Assembly (NCBI GenBank): GCA_965214375.1
Contig: OZ243947.1
Span: forward strand, 1,922,001 to 1,986,000
DNA length: 64,000 nt
Reading direction: 5' to 3'
DNA from: Endobugula sp965214375
GTDB lineage: Bacteria > Pseudomonadota > Gammaproteobacteria > Pseudomonadales > Cellvibrionaceae
The translations under genes were made by a program, and so were the position numbers. Positions 33,375 to 39,779 of this stretch are shown here, one piece after another. The first letter of the stretch is position 1. Each line of letters begins with the position of its first letter. The notes under the pieces are model-generated. The model was not told where the DNA came from and did not search any database. It worked only from the letters and a program-made list of their open reading frames with translations.

Positions 33375-34316
33375 ATGGTTGGGATACCAAATAATGCAAT
33401 TGAGAAGGGAAAAGAGACTTCCTTTCAGAAGTTATATCTTCATAAACATTATGAAGAGGTTGGTGTTTCTTTGGTGAAGTCCAGAGCAATCAAACGAGGT
33501 TTCGTTGAGAAAACACCAGATAAAGATATTCCTTTCCATATGACTTACTCATCAAGGGTAAGGAAAAACAAGGAAGGTCGTGAGGGTGGAACTCTGGAGA
33601 GAGGTATCCAACTTTATCGTCACTGGTTCAGATACCTCAAACTTGCATTGGAACTGGAAAAACAGAACGCAGAGGTGGTGACAAGAAACAATTACATCAC
33701 CAACTCTGACAGAAAACAGCGGTTCGTTCCGAAAGAACTACAAACCATAAAAGTAGATAAATCCAAATACGAAGGTTGGGATTTGGATCAGGTTCTTGAT
33801 CAGACTTTTGATAGATGGTGGAAAACACATTCGTTTTTCTTTGAAGGTCATGTTCCTTGTGTGATGAAGTCTGAAAAAGACTTCACCAAAGATAAGGACT
33901 TTATCCAAATCAAAGTAGATAAGTTCATAAAATGGGAAGATTTCCAGCAATTTCTTAAGGAAGAGGTGAAACCCCAGTTTCAAACCAGAGATAGGTTTGC
34001 AATCGAGGGTCGTGTCCGTCCAGATCAACTCACAAATAGATATAACTCACTTGTCCTAACCATGATGGGTTGGAGTGCAGAGGAGATATGTAACCACAGA
34101 GATGGATACTTTAGAGCACCAGAGGAAAAGGGTGACAGAACCAATGTTGGTGGTGCGATTGAGATACCAGTATCCAGACAGAAAGATGGTCGACAAAAAC
34201 CACTCTATTCCAAAGTTAGGATGAGGTTTTATGACGATGGAATCTTCCATTTACTTGAGGTCTGTGAGGGAAGATTCGGTTCTGCACCACCAAACAAAAG
34301 AAAAAGTCCTGTTTGA
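33375..34316 (+). CDS. FDxWW-motif core protein, element 3
   Basis: A 313-aa protein, the longest of the three FDxWW homologues. Features are an N-terminal segment, the aromatic helix LYRHWFRYLKLALELEK, then VDKSKYEGWDLDQVLDQ and FDRWWKTHSFFFEGH, a second half with a WSAEEICNHRDGYF segment, and a LLEVCEGRFGSAPP end that matches the CxGxFP ends in elements 1 and 2. A methionine is not seen with a strong ribosome site; the ATG at 33375 is the best choice. It lies 15 nt upstream of the NERD gene. Function is unknown. Confidence 0.65.
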   Translation: MVGIPNNAIEKGKETSFQKLYLHKHYEEVGVSLVKSRAIKRGFVEKTPDKDIPFHMTYSSRVRKNKEGREGGTLERGIQLYRHWFRYLKLALELEKQNAEVVTRNNYITNSDRKQRFVPKELQTIKVDKSKYEGWDLDQVLDQTFDRWWKTHSFFFEGHVPCVMKSEKDFTKDKDFIQIKVDKFIKWEDFQQFLKEEVKPQFQTRDRFAIEGRVRPDQLTNRYNSLVLTMMGWSAEEICNHRDGYFRAPEEKGDRTNVGGAIEIPVSRQKDGRQKPLYSKVRMRFYDDGIFHLLEVCEGRFGSAPPNKRKSPV

Positions 34317-34331
34317 GAGATGGGGGTGTGA

Positions 34332-35005
34332 ATGTTCAAAGGTTGGATTGGAGAACTGAAAACTGGATTTAGTTTGTGGGCAGGTTTGGACTCAAACGTA
34401 TATCAGAGATTCCATGATGTCATTATTCCATCCAATCATGGAACAACTCAGGTCGATCATATTCTGGTTTCTCCGTTTGGAATCTTTGTTGTAGAGACTA
34501 AAAATTATAAGGGTTGGATTTATGGGTCAGAAGACCAATCCACTTGGACTCAAGTTATCTATAAATCCAAACACAAGTTTCAAAACCCATTGAGGCAAAC
34601 TCACAGACACAAGAAAGTCCTGTCAAAATATCTGGGTGTCAAAGAGTCCACCATTCAACCAGTAATCTCGTTTGTGGGTGATGTTGAGTTCAAAACTGAA
34701 CTTCCACCCAACGTATTGCGTTCTGGTTTGTGTTCTTACATCAAACAATTTGGGGAGGTTGTATTTTCAGATGATGAGGTGGAACGAATTACTGGACTCC
34801 TATCAGATGTGAAATCTGAGTCTAAGTTTCTAAATCAGAACACATCCAATCTCTCAAAGAACGTCATTCATCCAACACCATCTGTCCAAAGTGTGGATCA
34901 GACTTGGTTGTTAGGGAAGTAAAACAGGGTGAACGAAAGGGTTCACAATTTTTAGGATGTAGTAGTTATCCAAGATGTCGTTTTACTAAAGAGATAAAAC
35001 AATAA
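34332..35005 (+). pseudogene. NERD-domain nuclease with frameshifted C-terminal zinc ribbon
   Basis: The first frame (34332-34922, 196 aa) is a NERD domain: FKGWIGE, then TTQVDHILVSPFGIFVVETKNYKGW with the Asp and the ETKN of a PD-(D/E)xK-like core. From about 34883, in another frame, comes a topoisomerase-type zinc ribbon (CPKCGSDLVVRE, LGCSSYPRCRFTKE) to TAA at 35003. NERD nucleases often end in just such a ribbon, so this is one gene split by a shift near 34850-34880. The NERD part may still be made. A defence or DNA-processing role is likely from the family. Confidence 0.75.
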
Positions 35006-35081
35006 AGTGGTGGCAGTTGGACTTTCACAGTCATTGTGATTCTGATTGTTATCGGAACTATTTGGTGGGTTTTGAACTGAT

Positions 35082-35231
35082 ATGGGTTTCTTACTGTTCT
35101 GTTTATTGGTTGGTGCAATCATCCTCTATCCCAAACTCATCCTCAAAGGCATTTGGGCAATGATTGTGGGTGGGGCAGTAATCTTTGGTCTAATCATTAT
35201 CCTAGCAATTATGGTCGGTTCTACCCAATGA
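35082..35231 (+). CDS. Tiny two-helix membrane protein, element 3
   Basis: A 49-aa protein from ATG 35082 with two hydrophobic helices around ILYPKLILKGIWAMIVGG. It is homologous to the 49-aa gene at 28314-28463 of element 2. Its stop overlaps the next start (ATGA). Function is unknown. Confidence 0.75.
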   Translation: MGFLLFCLLVGAIILYPKLILKGIWAMIVGGAVIFGLIIILAIMVGSTQ

Positions 35232-35407
35232 GGGTTAGAACCAAGTACTGTTATGTCTGTAATGACGCAAAGAACGTCCTGTATCGGTGTCGATACGATG
35301 ATTTGAAGGATTGGGTGTTTCTGTGCGGAAAGTGTCTGGTCGGGATAAAAACGAGGTTTGAGAACACCTACCAATACGGTGGAACTTGGAAGAGTAAGAA
35401 GAAATAG
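35228..35407 (+). CDS. Small zinc-knuckle protein, element 3
   Basis: A 59-aa basic protein from ATG 35228, which overlaps the previous stop by 4 nt. It has CYVCND and LCGKC, a four-cysteine pattern fitting one zinc site. The longer frame from 35153 is rejected because the ATGA overlap gives a natural start. Function is unknown; DNA or RNA binding is possible. Confidence 0.6.
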   Translation: MRVRTKYCYVCNDAKNVLYRCRYDDLKDWVFLCGKCLVGIKTRFENTYQYGGTWKSKKK

Positions 35408-35419
35408 ATGGAGTTATAA

Positions 35420-35833
35420 ATGTTCGGTCGAATTTACGAAAACATGGATAAAGAGGAGTTTTTACTGCGTTTCAAGGATGAACTCAGAGAACCAGTAGAC
35501 CACGAACTCAACCGTATTCAAGAGGAACTAGACCAAGACAAACCCCCATCACCAAATGATGTAATCAACACGATTTCAAAATTTATTGGTCAATATTACC
35601 GTCACGAATTAGATGAACAGTTCATAAAACCAAACGTGAATCCTTTTGAGAAGATGTCTCCGAAACACAAAGGAGACATTATAAACGCACTCCTTATCGA
35701 ACCGTTGATTGAATGGATTTTTCAAGAGATGGTTTACGAGAAATCCAATAAACAAAAAATCAAGGAACTTGAGGAAGAGTGTGAGGAGTGGTTGCAAACC
35801 GCAAATAAGAACAATTGGAACATAGAAAACTGA
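35420..35833 (+). CDS. Acidic helical hypothetical protein, element 3
   Basis: A 137-aa protein, largely helical and acidic (ELNRIQEELDQDK, IKELEEECEEWLQ), 12 nt after the zinc-knuckle gene and probably in the same transcript. No named family is recognised. The res-like repeats begin just after its stop. Confidence 0.55.
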   Translation: MFGRIYENMDKEEFLLRFKDELREPVDHELNRIQEELDQDKPPSPNDVINTISKFIGQYYRHELDEQFIKPNVNPFEKMSPKHKGDIINALLIEPLIEWIFQEMVYEKSNKQKIKELEEECEEWLQTANKNNWNIEN

Positions 35834-35835
35834 CC

Positions 35836-35953
35836 TGTCTCATAAGGGTAAACCCAGACAGGACATTATTATGAGACAGAAAAAGTGTCTCAATAGCATA
35901 TATTATTGACTTATGAGACGGTCTCCTGTAGGGTCTAGAGGTAAATGAGACAG
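35836..35953. promoter_or_regulatory. res-like site of resolvase, element 3
   Basis: Inverted half-sites of TGAGACA type lie at 35836-35845, 35869-35878, 35886-35895, 35911-35920 and about 35943-35952. Spacings resemble the three-subsite res of Tn3-type resolvases, and the gene starts 15 nt downstream, so the enzyme probably represses itself. Confidence 0.7.
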
Positions 35954-35967
35954 TATAGGAGAAAATA

Positions 35968-36510
35968 GTGAAATATGGATACGCAAGGGTGTCTACCACC
36001 GACCAAGATCTAACTGTTCAGATAGATGCACTCAAGAAAGCAGGGTGTGAGAATATTCGACAGGAAAAGGTCTCTGGAACATCAGTTCAGGGTCGGGATG
36101 AACTGAACATTCTATTAGAATTTTTGCGTGAGGGTGATGAACTGGTGGTTACTCGTGTAGATCGTCTCGCACGTTCTATCCGTGATCTCCAGAACATTGT
36201 CCATGATTTGAATACAAAGGGTGTAACCATCTCTGCAACTGAACAACCCATCGATACCAAAACAAGTGCGGGTAAATGTTTCCTCGATATGTTGGGTGTG
36301 TTTGGGGAGTTTGAGACTAATCTGCGGAGAGAACGGCAGATGGAAGGTATCGCAAAGGCAAAAGAGAAAGGTGTCTATAAGGGAAGAAAACCCTCTGTAG
36401 ATGTCGAGAAGGTGAAGGAACTGCGTGATACTGGTATGGGTGCATCTGCGATTGCAAAGGAACTGGGGATAGGTCGTGCGTCTGTTTATCGGGCATTGGA
36501 GATTGCCTAG
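35968..36510 (+). CDS. Small serine resolvase, element 3
   Basis: The 180-aa protein is a complete Tn3/Hin-type resolvase: YARVSTTDQD with the active serine, TRVDRLARSIRD with both arginines, FGEFETNLRRERQ, and the C-terminal HTH (GASAIAKELGIGRASVYRAL). GTG 35968 follows AGGAGAA. It is the only small resolvase of the island's elements 2 and 3 that is intact. It probably resolves dimers of the excised element or recombines between tandem copies. Confidence 0.95.
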   Translation: MKYGYARVSTTDQDLTVQIDALKKAGCENIRQEKVSGTSVQGRDELNILLEFLREGDELVVTRVDRLARSIRDLQNIVHDLNTKGVTISATEQPIDTKTSAGKCFLDMLGVFGEFETNLRRERQMEGIAKAKEKGVYKGRKPSVDVEKVKELRDTGMGASAIAKELGIGRASVYRALEIA

Positions 36511-36741
36511 ATGGATATAGGTTTTTGGATAGAGTTCCTTTTCACTTACCCAATTCAAGGATTGTTGGGTTTAGTGGTTGTAATGGGAGCAATGAATCTT
36601 TTGCTCATATTATTCGGCGGAGTTTTATCTGAGGATTTGCCAGACAAATGCACCCATTTCCATGAGAAGTTCATTGTAAATGGATTTTGGGTGATGCTCG
36701 TTATCAACATTGTTGAGGGATTGGTAACAGGTAAGTTTTGA
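36511..36741 (+). CDS. Small membrane protein, element 3
   Basis: A 76-aa protein with two or three hydrophobic segments (LLGLVVVMGAMNLLLILFGG; NGFWVMLVINIVEGLV) and a short loop with His and Cys (KCTHFHEKF). Its ATG directly follows the resolvase stop, and its own stop overlaps the next gene. No function is recognised. Confidence 0.55.
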   Translation: MDIGFWIEFLFTYPIQGLLGLVVVMGAMNLLLILFGGVLSEDLPDKCTHFHEKFIVNGFWVMLVINIVEGLVTGKF

Positions 36742-37028
36742 TAAAATTTCCAATAACCATACTTTTGATCTCATTGATGATTAGGATTCCAGGTGGGGTA
36801 TCCGCAAACCTATCCTTCATAGATCAACAGAAAGCAGTTCTTGGACAATTGTTGATTATGGATGTGTTCAAGAGAACCACAGAGGGCAAAGGGATACTAA
36901 ACCCACCAGTCGCAAACCTTGAGCAAACTCTCAAGAACGTCCAACTCATGAATCCTCATAAGATTTGTTACTTGTCACCGCAGTATCACAGTGACGGTAG
37001 TGTTACTCCCAGATTGAAGTGTCACTAA
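36738..37028 (+). CDS. Small exported protein, element 3
   Basis: A 96-aa protein with a TTG start overlapping the previous gene by 4 nt. A signal peptide (ITILLISLMIRIPGGVSA) precedes a mature part with two cysteines, homologous to 28623-28898 of element 2 and sharing the end SPQYHSDGSVTPRLKC. Periplasmic export is likely. Function is unknown. Confidence 0.75.
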   Translation: MIKFPITILLISLMIRIPGGVSANLSFIDQQKAVLGQLLIMDVFKRTTEGKGILNPPVANLEQTLKNVQLMNPHKICYLSPQYHSDGSVTPRLKCH

Positions 37029-37175
37029 TTGGTTTATAAAACTCTAAAAGACGCAATCGAGGGTGCAAAACAGTTCGCAGACGCATTTGACATGGATGGA
37101 TGCGTGAAGATCACCGCAGTAGATGGGGGTGGGTATGAACTTTTTGGCACTGGAAAGTTGATCAAAATAATTTGA
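37029..37175 (+). CDS. Conserved 48-aa protein, element 3
   Basis: It starts with TTG directly after the stop at 37028 and encodes 48 aa (YKTLKDAIEGAKQFAD, then GGYELFGTGKLI). It matches the 48-aa gene at 28476-28622 in element 2 in length, sequence and direct adjacency to the exported-protein gene. The initiator is unusual, but conservation supports the call. Confidence 0.7.
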   Translation: MVYKTLKDAIEGAKQFADAFDMDGCVKITAVDGGGYELFGTGKLIKII

Positions 37176-37254
37176 ATTCCCGATAGACAACGGTATTTGA
37201 ACACCACCGCAGCACATTTTTTTTACCTTTTTTTAGATTATTCCGCAGACAAAT

Positions 37255-37292
37255 AAAAACGCACCCAGAGGGAGTTCGGGGTGCGTTTTTTC
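37255..37292. terminator. Bidirectional terminator between convergent units, element 3
   Basis: AAAACGCACCC (37256-37266) pairs with GGGTGCGTTTT (37279-37289). T-runs on both strands suit the rightward unit ending at 37175 and the leftward unit ending at 37320. Confidence 0.85.
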
Positions 37293-37319
37293 ATAACAAA
37301 GTGGAGACTTCCCCAGTCG

Positions 37320-37568
37320 TCAATTTCCTTTGGCATTGTCCTCAATTCCACCACCAGTGAATCTGCGGAAGTTTATTTCGTCCTGAGTGGGTTGGTAATT
37401 TTTTGCACGAACCTGTGCGAGTGCATCACGCATATCAACAAAAGGGTCGTGTCTGGTGGTTGTTCTGCGTTCTATTTGTGCGAACTCCCTGTTACTCACC
37501 TCCTGTTGTCTTTGTTGGTGTTCCCTATCAAGTTTGTCTTGGTATTGGATGGCATCAGTCTTTTTCAT
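37320..37568 (-). CDS. Conserved small helical protein, element 3
   Basis: An 82-aa homologue of 25947-26192 (about 80% identical; RHDPFVDMRDALAQVRAKNY is the same). It is last in a leftward operon of four: 38253, 38066, 37866, 37568. Its start overlaps the previous stop by 14 nt. Function is unknown. Confidence 0.7.
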   Translation of the reverse strand: MKKTDAIQYQDKLDREHQQRQQEVSNREFAQIERRTTTRHDPFVDMRDALAQVRAKNYQPTQDEINFRRFTGGGIEDNAKGN

Positions 37569-37866
37569 TCATTTCTCCGACAAAACTCGATGTTGGCACT
37601 TCCATCGCACCACCATGTATCTCTGGATCGTATCCACCACCCAATAATCTCCGAATAGTGACTGAATCCTTACAAGACTCGACTTGTATTCTTTGATTGG
37701 TGAAGGTCACTTCGTCTATCTGGTCAATCATCCAACGCATCAACTGTTTGCGTTGGTCATCTGATGCAAAAGCAGGGATGGTTCTGCGATCGACTAGTTC
37801 CTGTTCATAAGTCTCTCGTGTTTCCTCTGTGACATCGTGTAGTAAGTCATATGTAAATCTATTCAT
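37555..37866 (-). CDS. Small hypothetical protein, element 3
   Basis: A 103-aa helical protein (MNRFTYDLLHDVTEETRETY) with a central helix AFASDDQRKQLMRWMIDQID. It has no counterpart in element 2, where its neighbours are adjacent to each other, so it is an insertion in, or was lost from, the shared operon. It overlaps the flanking genes. Function is not recognised. Confidence 0.6.
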   Translation of the reverse strand: MNRFTYDLLHDVTEETRETYEQELVDRRTIPAFASDDQRKQLMRWMIDQIDEVTFTNQRIQVESCKDSVTIRRLLGGGYDPEIHGGAMEVPTSSFVGEMNEKD

Positions 37867-38066
37867 CGTATTCCCTTTTGATTTCTGTCCAGTTGGGCAT
37901 TCTGTTCTGCAAGGAAGGATGTTTGGATGGTTATTTCCTGAAACATTTTCACTAGTACTTTCCGTGCGGAAATCTCATCCTTTTGACGAACGAAGTCATT
38001 TCCCAATGTTGTAAGTTTCTTCCCAGACGCATCGATTTTCTGTTTGAGCAAATTGATGTCGGACAT
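37863..38066 (-). CDS. Conserved small coiled-coil protein, element 3
   Basis: A 67-aa protein from ATG 38066 (MSDINLLKQKIDASGKKLTT), homologous to 26189-26389. The IDASGKKLT and ARKVLVKMF segments are shared. The upstream frame start at 38075 lies inside the preceding gene and is rejected. Function is unknown. Confidence 0.7.
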   Translation of the reverse strand: MSDINLLKQKIDASGKKLTTLGNDFVRQKDEISARKVLVKMFQEITIQTSFLAEQNAQLDRNQKGIR

Positions 38067-38067
38067 A

Positions 38068-38253
38068 TCACACACTTATGAACTGGAATTTGGGTTCTAA
38101 CCCCTGTTTCTGCATATCGTTCACGATGCATCTCTGGACAGATGTGCGGATGTAATCACTCTCATTCACCCGAAATGCGTCACAAATCTCCTGAAGGGAT
38201 TCCTTTACTGGTTCTGAGAACCTTACACTTCTCTGATATTCAAATTTCTTCAT
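38068..38253 (-). CDS. Ribbon-helix-helix-like protein, element 3
   Basis: A 61-aa protein with an RSVRFSEPVKESLQEICDAF strand-helix and an NESDYIRTSVQRCIVNDM second helix, the ribbon-helix-helix repressor pattern. It heads the leftward four-gene operon, downstream of iterated repeats and the shared 21-mer, and so is the best candidate to regulate that region. Confidence 0.65.
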   Translation of the reverse strand: MKKFEYQRSVRFSEPVKESLQEICDAFRVNESDYIRTSVQRCIVNDMQKQGLEPKFQFISV

Positions 38254-38321
38254 AAAAAATAACTCCTAAGTTTGTGTTGTGTTGATGCATCTATTTGTGG
38301 TGTATATATCCGCACATTACG

Positions 38322-38354
38322 GTTTCAAACGAGTTTCAAAGGAGTTTCAGGGGG
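38322..38354. repeat. Three 11-bp iterons, element 3
   Basis: GTTTCAAACGA, GTTTCAAAGGA and GTTTCAGGGGG lie head to tail at 38322, 38333 and 38344, upstream of the ribbon-helix-helix operon. Regular one-turn spacing suits cooperative binding of a repressor or a replication protein. Confidence 0.6.
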
Positions 38355-38397
38355 ATCTAGACAGGTTTAGGTGGAAACCCTACTGCGGAAGGTTAGA

Positions 38398-38418
38398 TGC
38401 GTCTTGGTCGTCTTTGGT
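38398..38418. promoter_or_regulatory. 21-nt motif shared with element 2
   Basis: Identical to 26513-26533, in the same place upstream of the leftward small-gene operon. It is the best conserved non-coding sequence between the two elements apart from the 18-mer after the HTH gene. Confidence 0.65.
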
Positions 38419-38485
38419 AGGGGTTAAAAATCTTTGCAAGAAATGGAGATTTGTGACTAAGATTTTATAAAGATTGGATTTTACT

Positions 38486-38869
38486 ATGAGGCAACTGAAA
38501 ACCTTATTCTTTATTCCGATAGTTCTTTGTTCCCTTCTTATCCTCACTGGATGTGTAACTAAACAGGAACACGAGGATGCATTATCCTCTTGGGTTGGTT
38601 CTACAGAGGAACAACTGGTGGAGTCGTGGGGTGTTCCAACTAGTTTTTATGAGTTGGGTGGGAAAAGATACCTAACCTATAGCAATAGTAGTCAAGCAAT
38701 GGTTGGAGGCACTGCACCAACCACGACTTATGGTTACTATGGAAACGCATACACCGCTGGGGGCAGTCCAATAATCTTGGTTACATCAAACTGCACCATA
38801 ATCATGGTTGTGGAGGATGGTTTGATTAGTGAATGGAAGTATGAAGGCAATAACTGTTACGACTTCTGA
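38486..38869 (+). CDS. Small lipoprotein, element 3
   Basis: A 127-aa protein from ATG 38486 with a signal peptide and lipobox (LILTGC). A short domain follows (STEEQLVESWGVPTSFYELG, then YLTYSNSS) that resembles the SmpA/BamE-like fold of small outer-membrane lipoproteins. It ends in an ISEWKYEGNNC strand. It is a single gene with a terminator after it. A surface or exclusion role is possible but not shown. Confidence 0.7.
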   Translation: MRQLKTLFFIPIVLCSLLILTGCVTKQEHEDALSSWVGSTEEQLVESWGVPTSFYELGGKRYLTYSNSSQAMVGGTAPTTTYGYYGNAYTAGGSPIILVTSNCTIIMVVEDGLISEWKYEGNNCYDF

Positions 38870-38870
38870 C

Positions 38871-38925
38871 AAAAAAAACAGGGTGCAAAGCAGTCGGACT
38901 TCACACCCTGTAACCATAGAAAAGG
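38871..38925 (-). terminator. Terminator of the leftward unit ending at 38985
   Basis: On the minus strand, ACAGGGTG and CACCCTGT pair and are followed by a run of T. It can also stop the rightward lipoprotein transcript, as the hairpin lies just after its stop codon. Confidence 0.75.
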
Positions 38926-38984
38926 AAACATAAAATTATGTCTGTCATAGACAACTATTTAGGAAACTCAAGAAAACCTAAATG

Positions 38985-39245
38985 TCAGTTAAAGAACCAT
39001 TCAATAAGTTCTTCCTCACTTGGTTCAACTGGAGAAATCGTTGAATCCAAATAGTCCTGAAACTCTAGATCATCTCTGTATTTCTGGAGGTATCTAGAGA
39101 ACTCACGTTGTGGTGATAAAACACCACAATTTTCACCAGTTCTATTGATATGATTTATTGCAGTCATGAATCCTTCAATAAAACCACTAAAGTTTGCATC
39201 AGTCTGAAGCAATGAAGATTCTGTTTCTTTATTGAAACCCCACAT
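38985..39245 (-). CDS. Small acidic hypothetical protein, element 3
   Basis: An 86-aa acidic protein (FIEGFMTAINHINRTGENCG; EPSEEELIEWFFN). It follows the 39252 gene by 6 nt and is second in a leftward pair. No family is recognised. Confidence 0.55.
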   Translation of the reverse strand: MWGFNKETESSLLQTDANFSGFIEGFMTAINHINRTGENCGVLSPQREFSRYLQKYRDDLEFQDYLDSTISPVEPSEEELIEWFFN

Positions 39246-39251
39246 AGCAAT

Positions 39252-39644
39252 TTATACAGCAAAACCCATAGGTGTTACGGTTGGGTTCATTATTTTCTTC
39301 CAGAGTTTTACATCGTCCTTACTGAAGAGTTTTGCGTCTAGTTCTTCATCAGACTTCTCATTGATAGAGAATTCTTCATTCACACCCATGTCATAGATAC
39401 TTCTGTCATCAGGTAGATAAATCTCTTTCAAGTCTTGTCTAAAGTCATCGTCCTCTGGAACTGAATTCCAAGTGTGAACAAGTTTTCTGTGATTGTTTGC
39501 AGTGTAGGGATTTCCAGCACTGTTTCTCACACCAACGGATGTGAGTGCATTTGCGAGTTCGATGTAGTTGGTGCATCCGTAGTGAAGGACGCAATTCACC
39601 ATGTCTAAAAAGACGGTTTGGTTGTGTTGTTTGTTCTTATTCAT
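39252..39644 (-). CDS. Hypothetical protein with HTH-like N-terminus, element 3
   Basis: A 130-aa protein. Its first half (YIELANALTSVGVRNSAG, then NPYTANNHRKLVHTW) resembles the recombinase-type helix-turn-helix seen in the left-end HTH proteins. The acidic second half is unrecognised. It is divergent from the large recombinase 3 and shares its control region, so it may regulate that gene; this is inferred from place only. Confidence 0.55.
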   Translation of the reverse strand: MNKNKQHNQTVFLDMVNCVLHYGCTNYIELANALTSVGVRNSAGNPYTANNHRKLVHTWNSVPEDDDFRQDLKEIYLPDDRSIYDMGVNEEFSINEKSDEELDAKLFSKDDVKLWKKIMNPTVTPMGFAV

Positions 39645-39741
39645 TTGAAATACTCCCTTATGAATTCAGGAATATTTAGTCGTCATGAAACTCAATTGGG
39701 GTTCATCAAAGGATACCGAAATCAAGAGAGTAAAATCCCAA

Positions 39742-39761
39742 TAGTTTTCCTATAAACCAAA
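39742..39761 (+). promoter_or_regulatory. Copy of the element 3 end repeat in the recombinase promoter
   Basis: TAGTTTTCCTATAAACCAAA matches 32266-32285 at 19 of 20 positions and lies 19 nt before the recombinase ATG (39780). TATAAA inside it could act as a -10 box, so binding would block transcription. Confidence 0.75.
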
Positions 39762-39779
39762 ATAGTGTATTGTAGGAAC

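Noticed and set aside
34056..34250. Minus-strand frame inside the FDxWW gene of element 3
   Set aside because: No homology and no translation signal; it is a shadow of the plus-strand gene, which has homologues.
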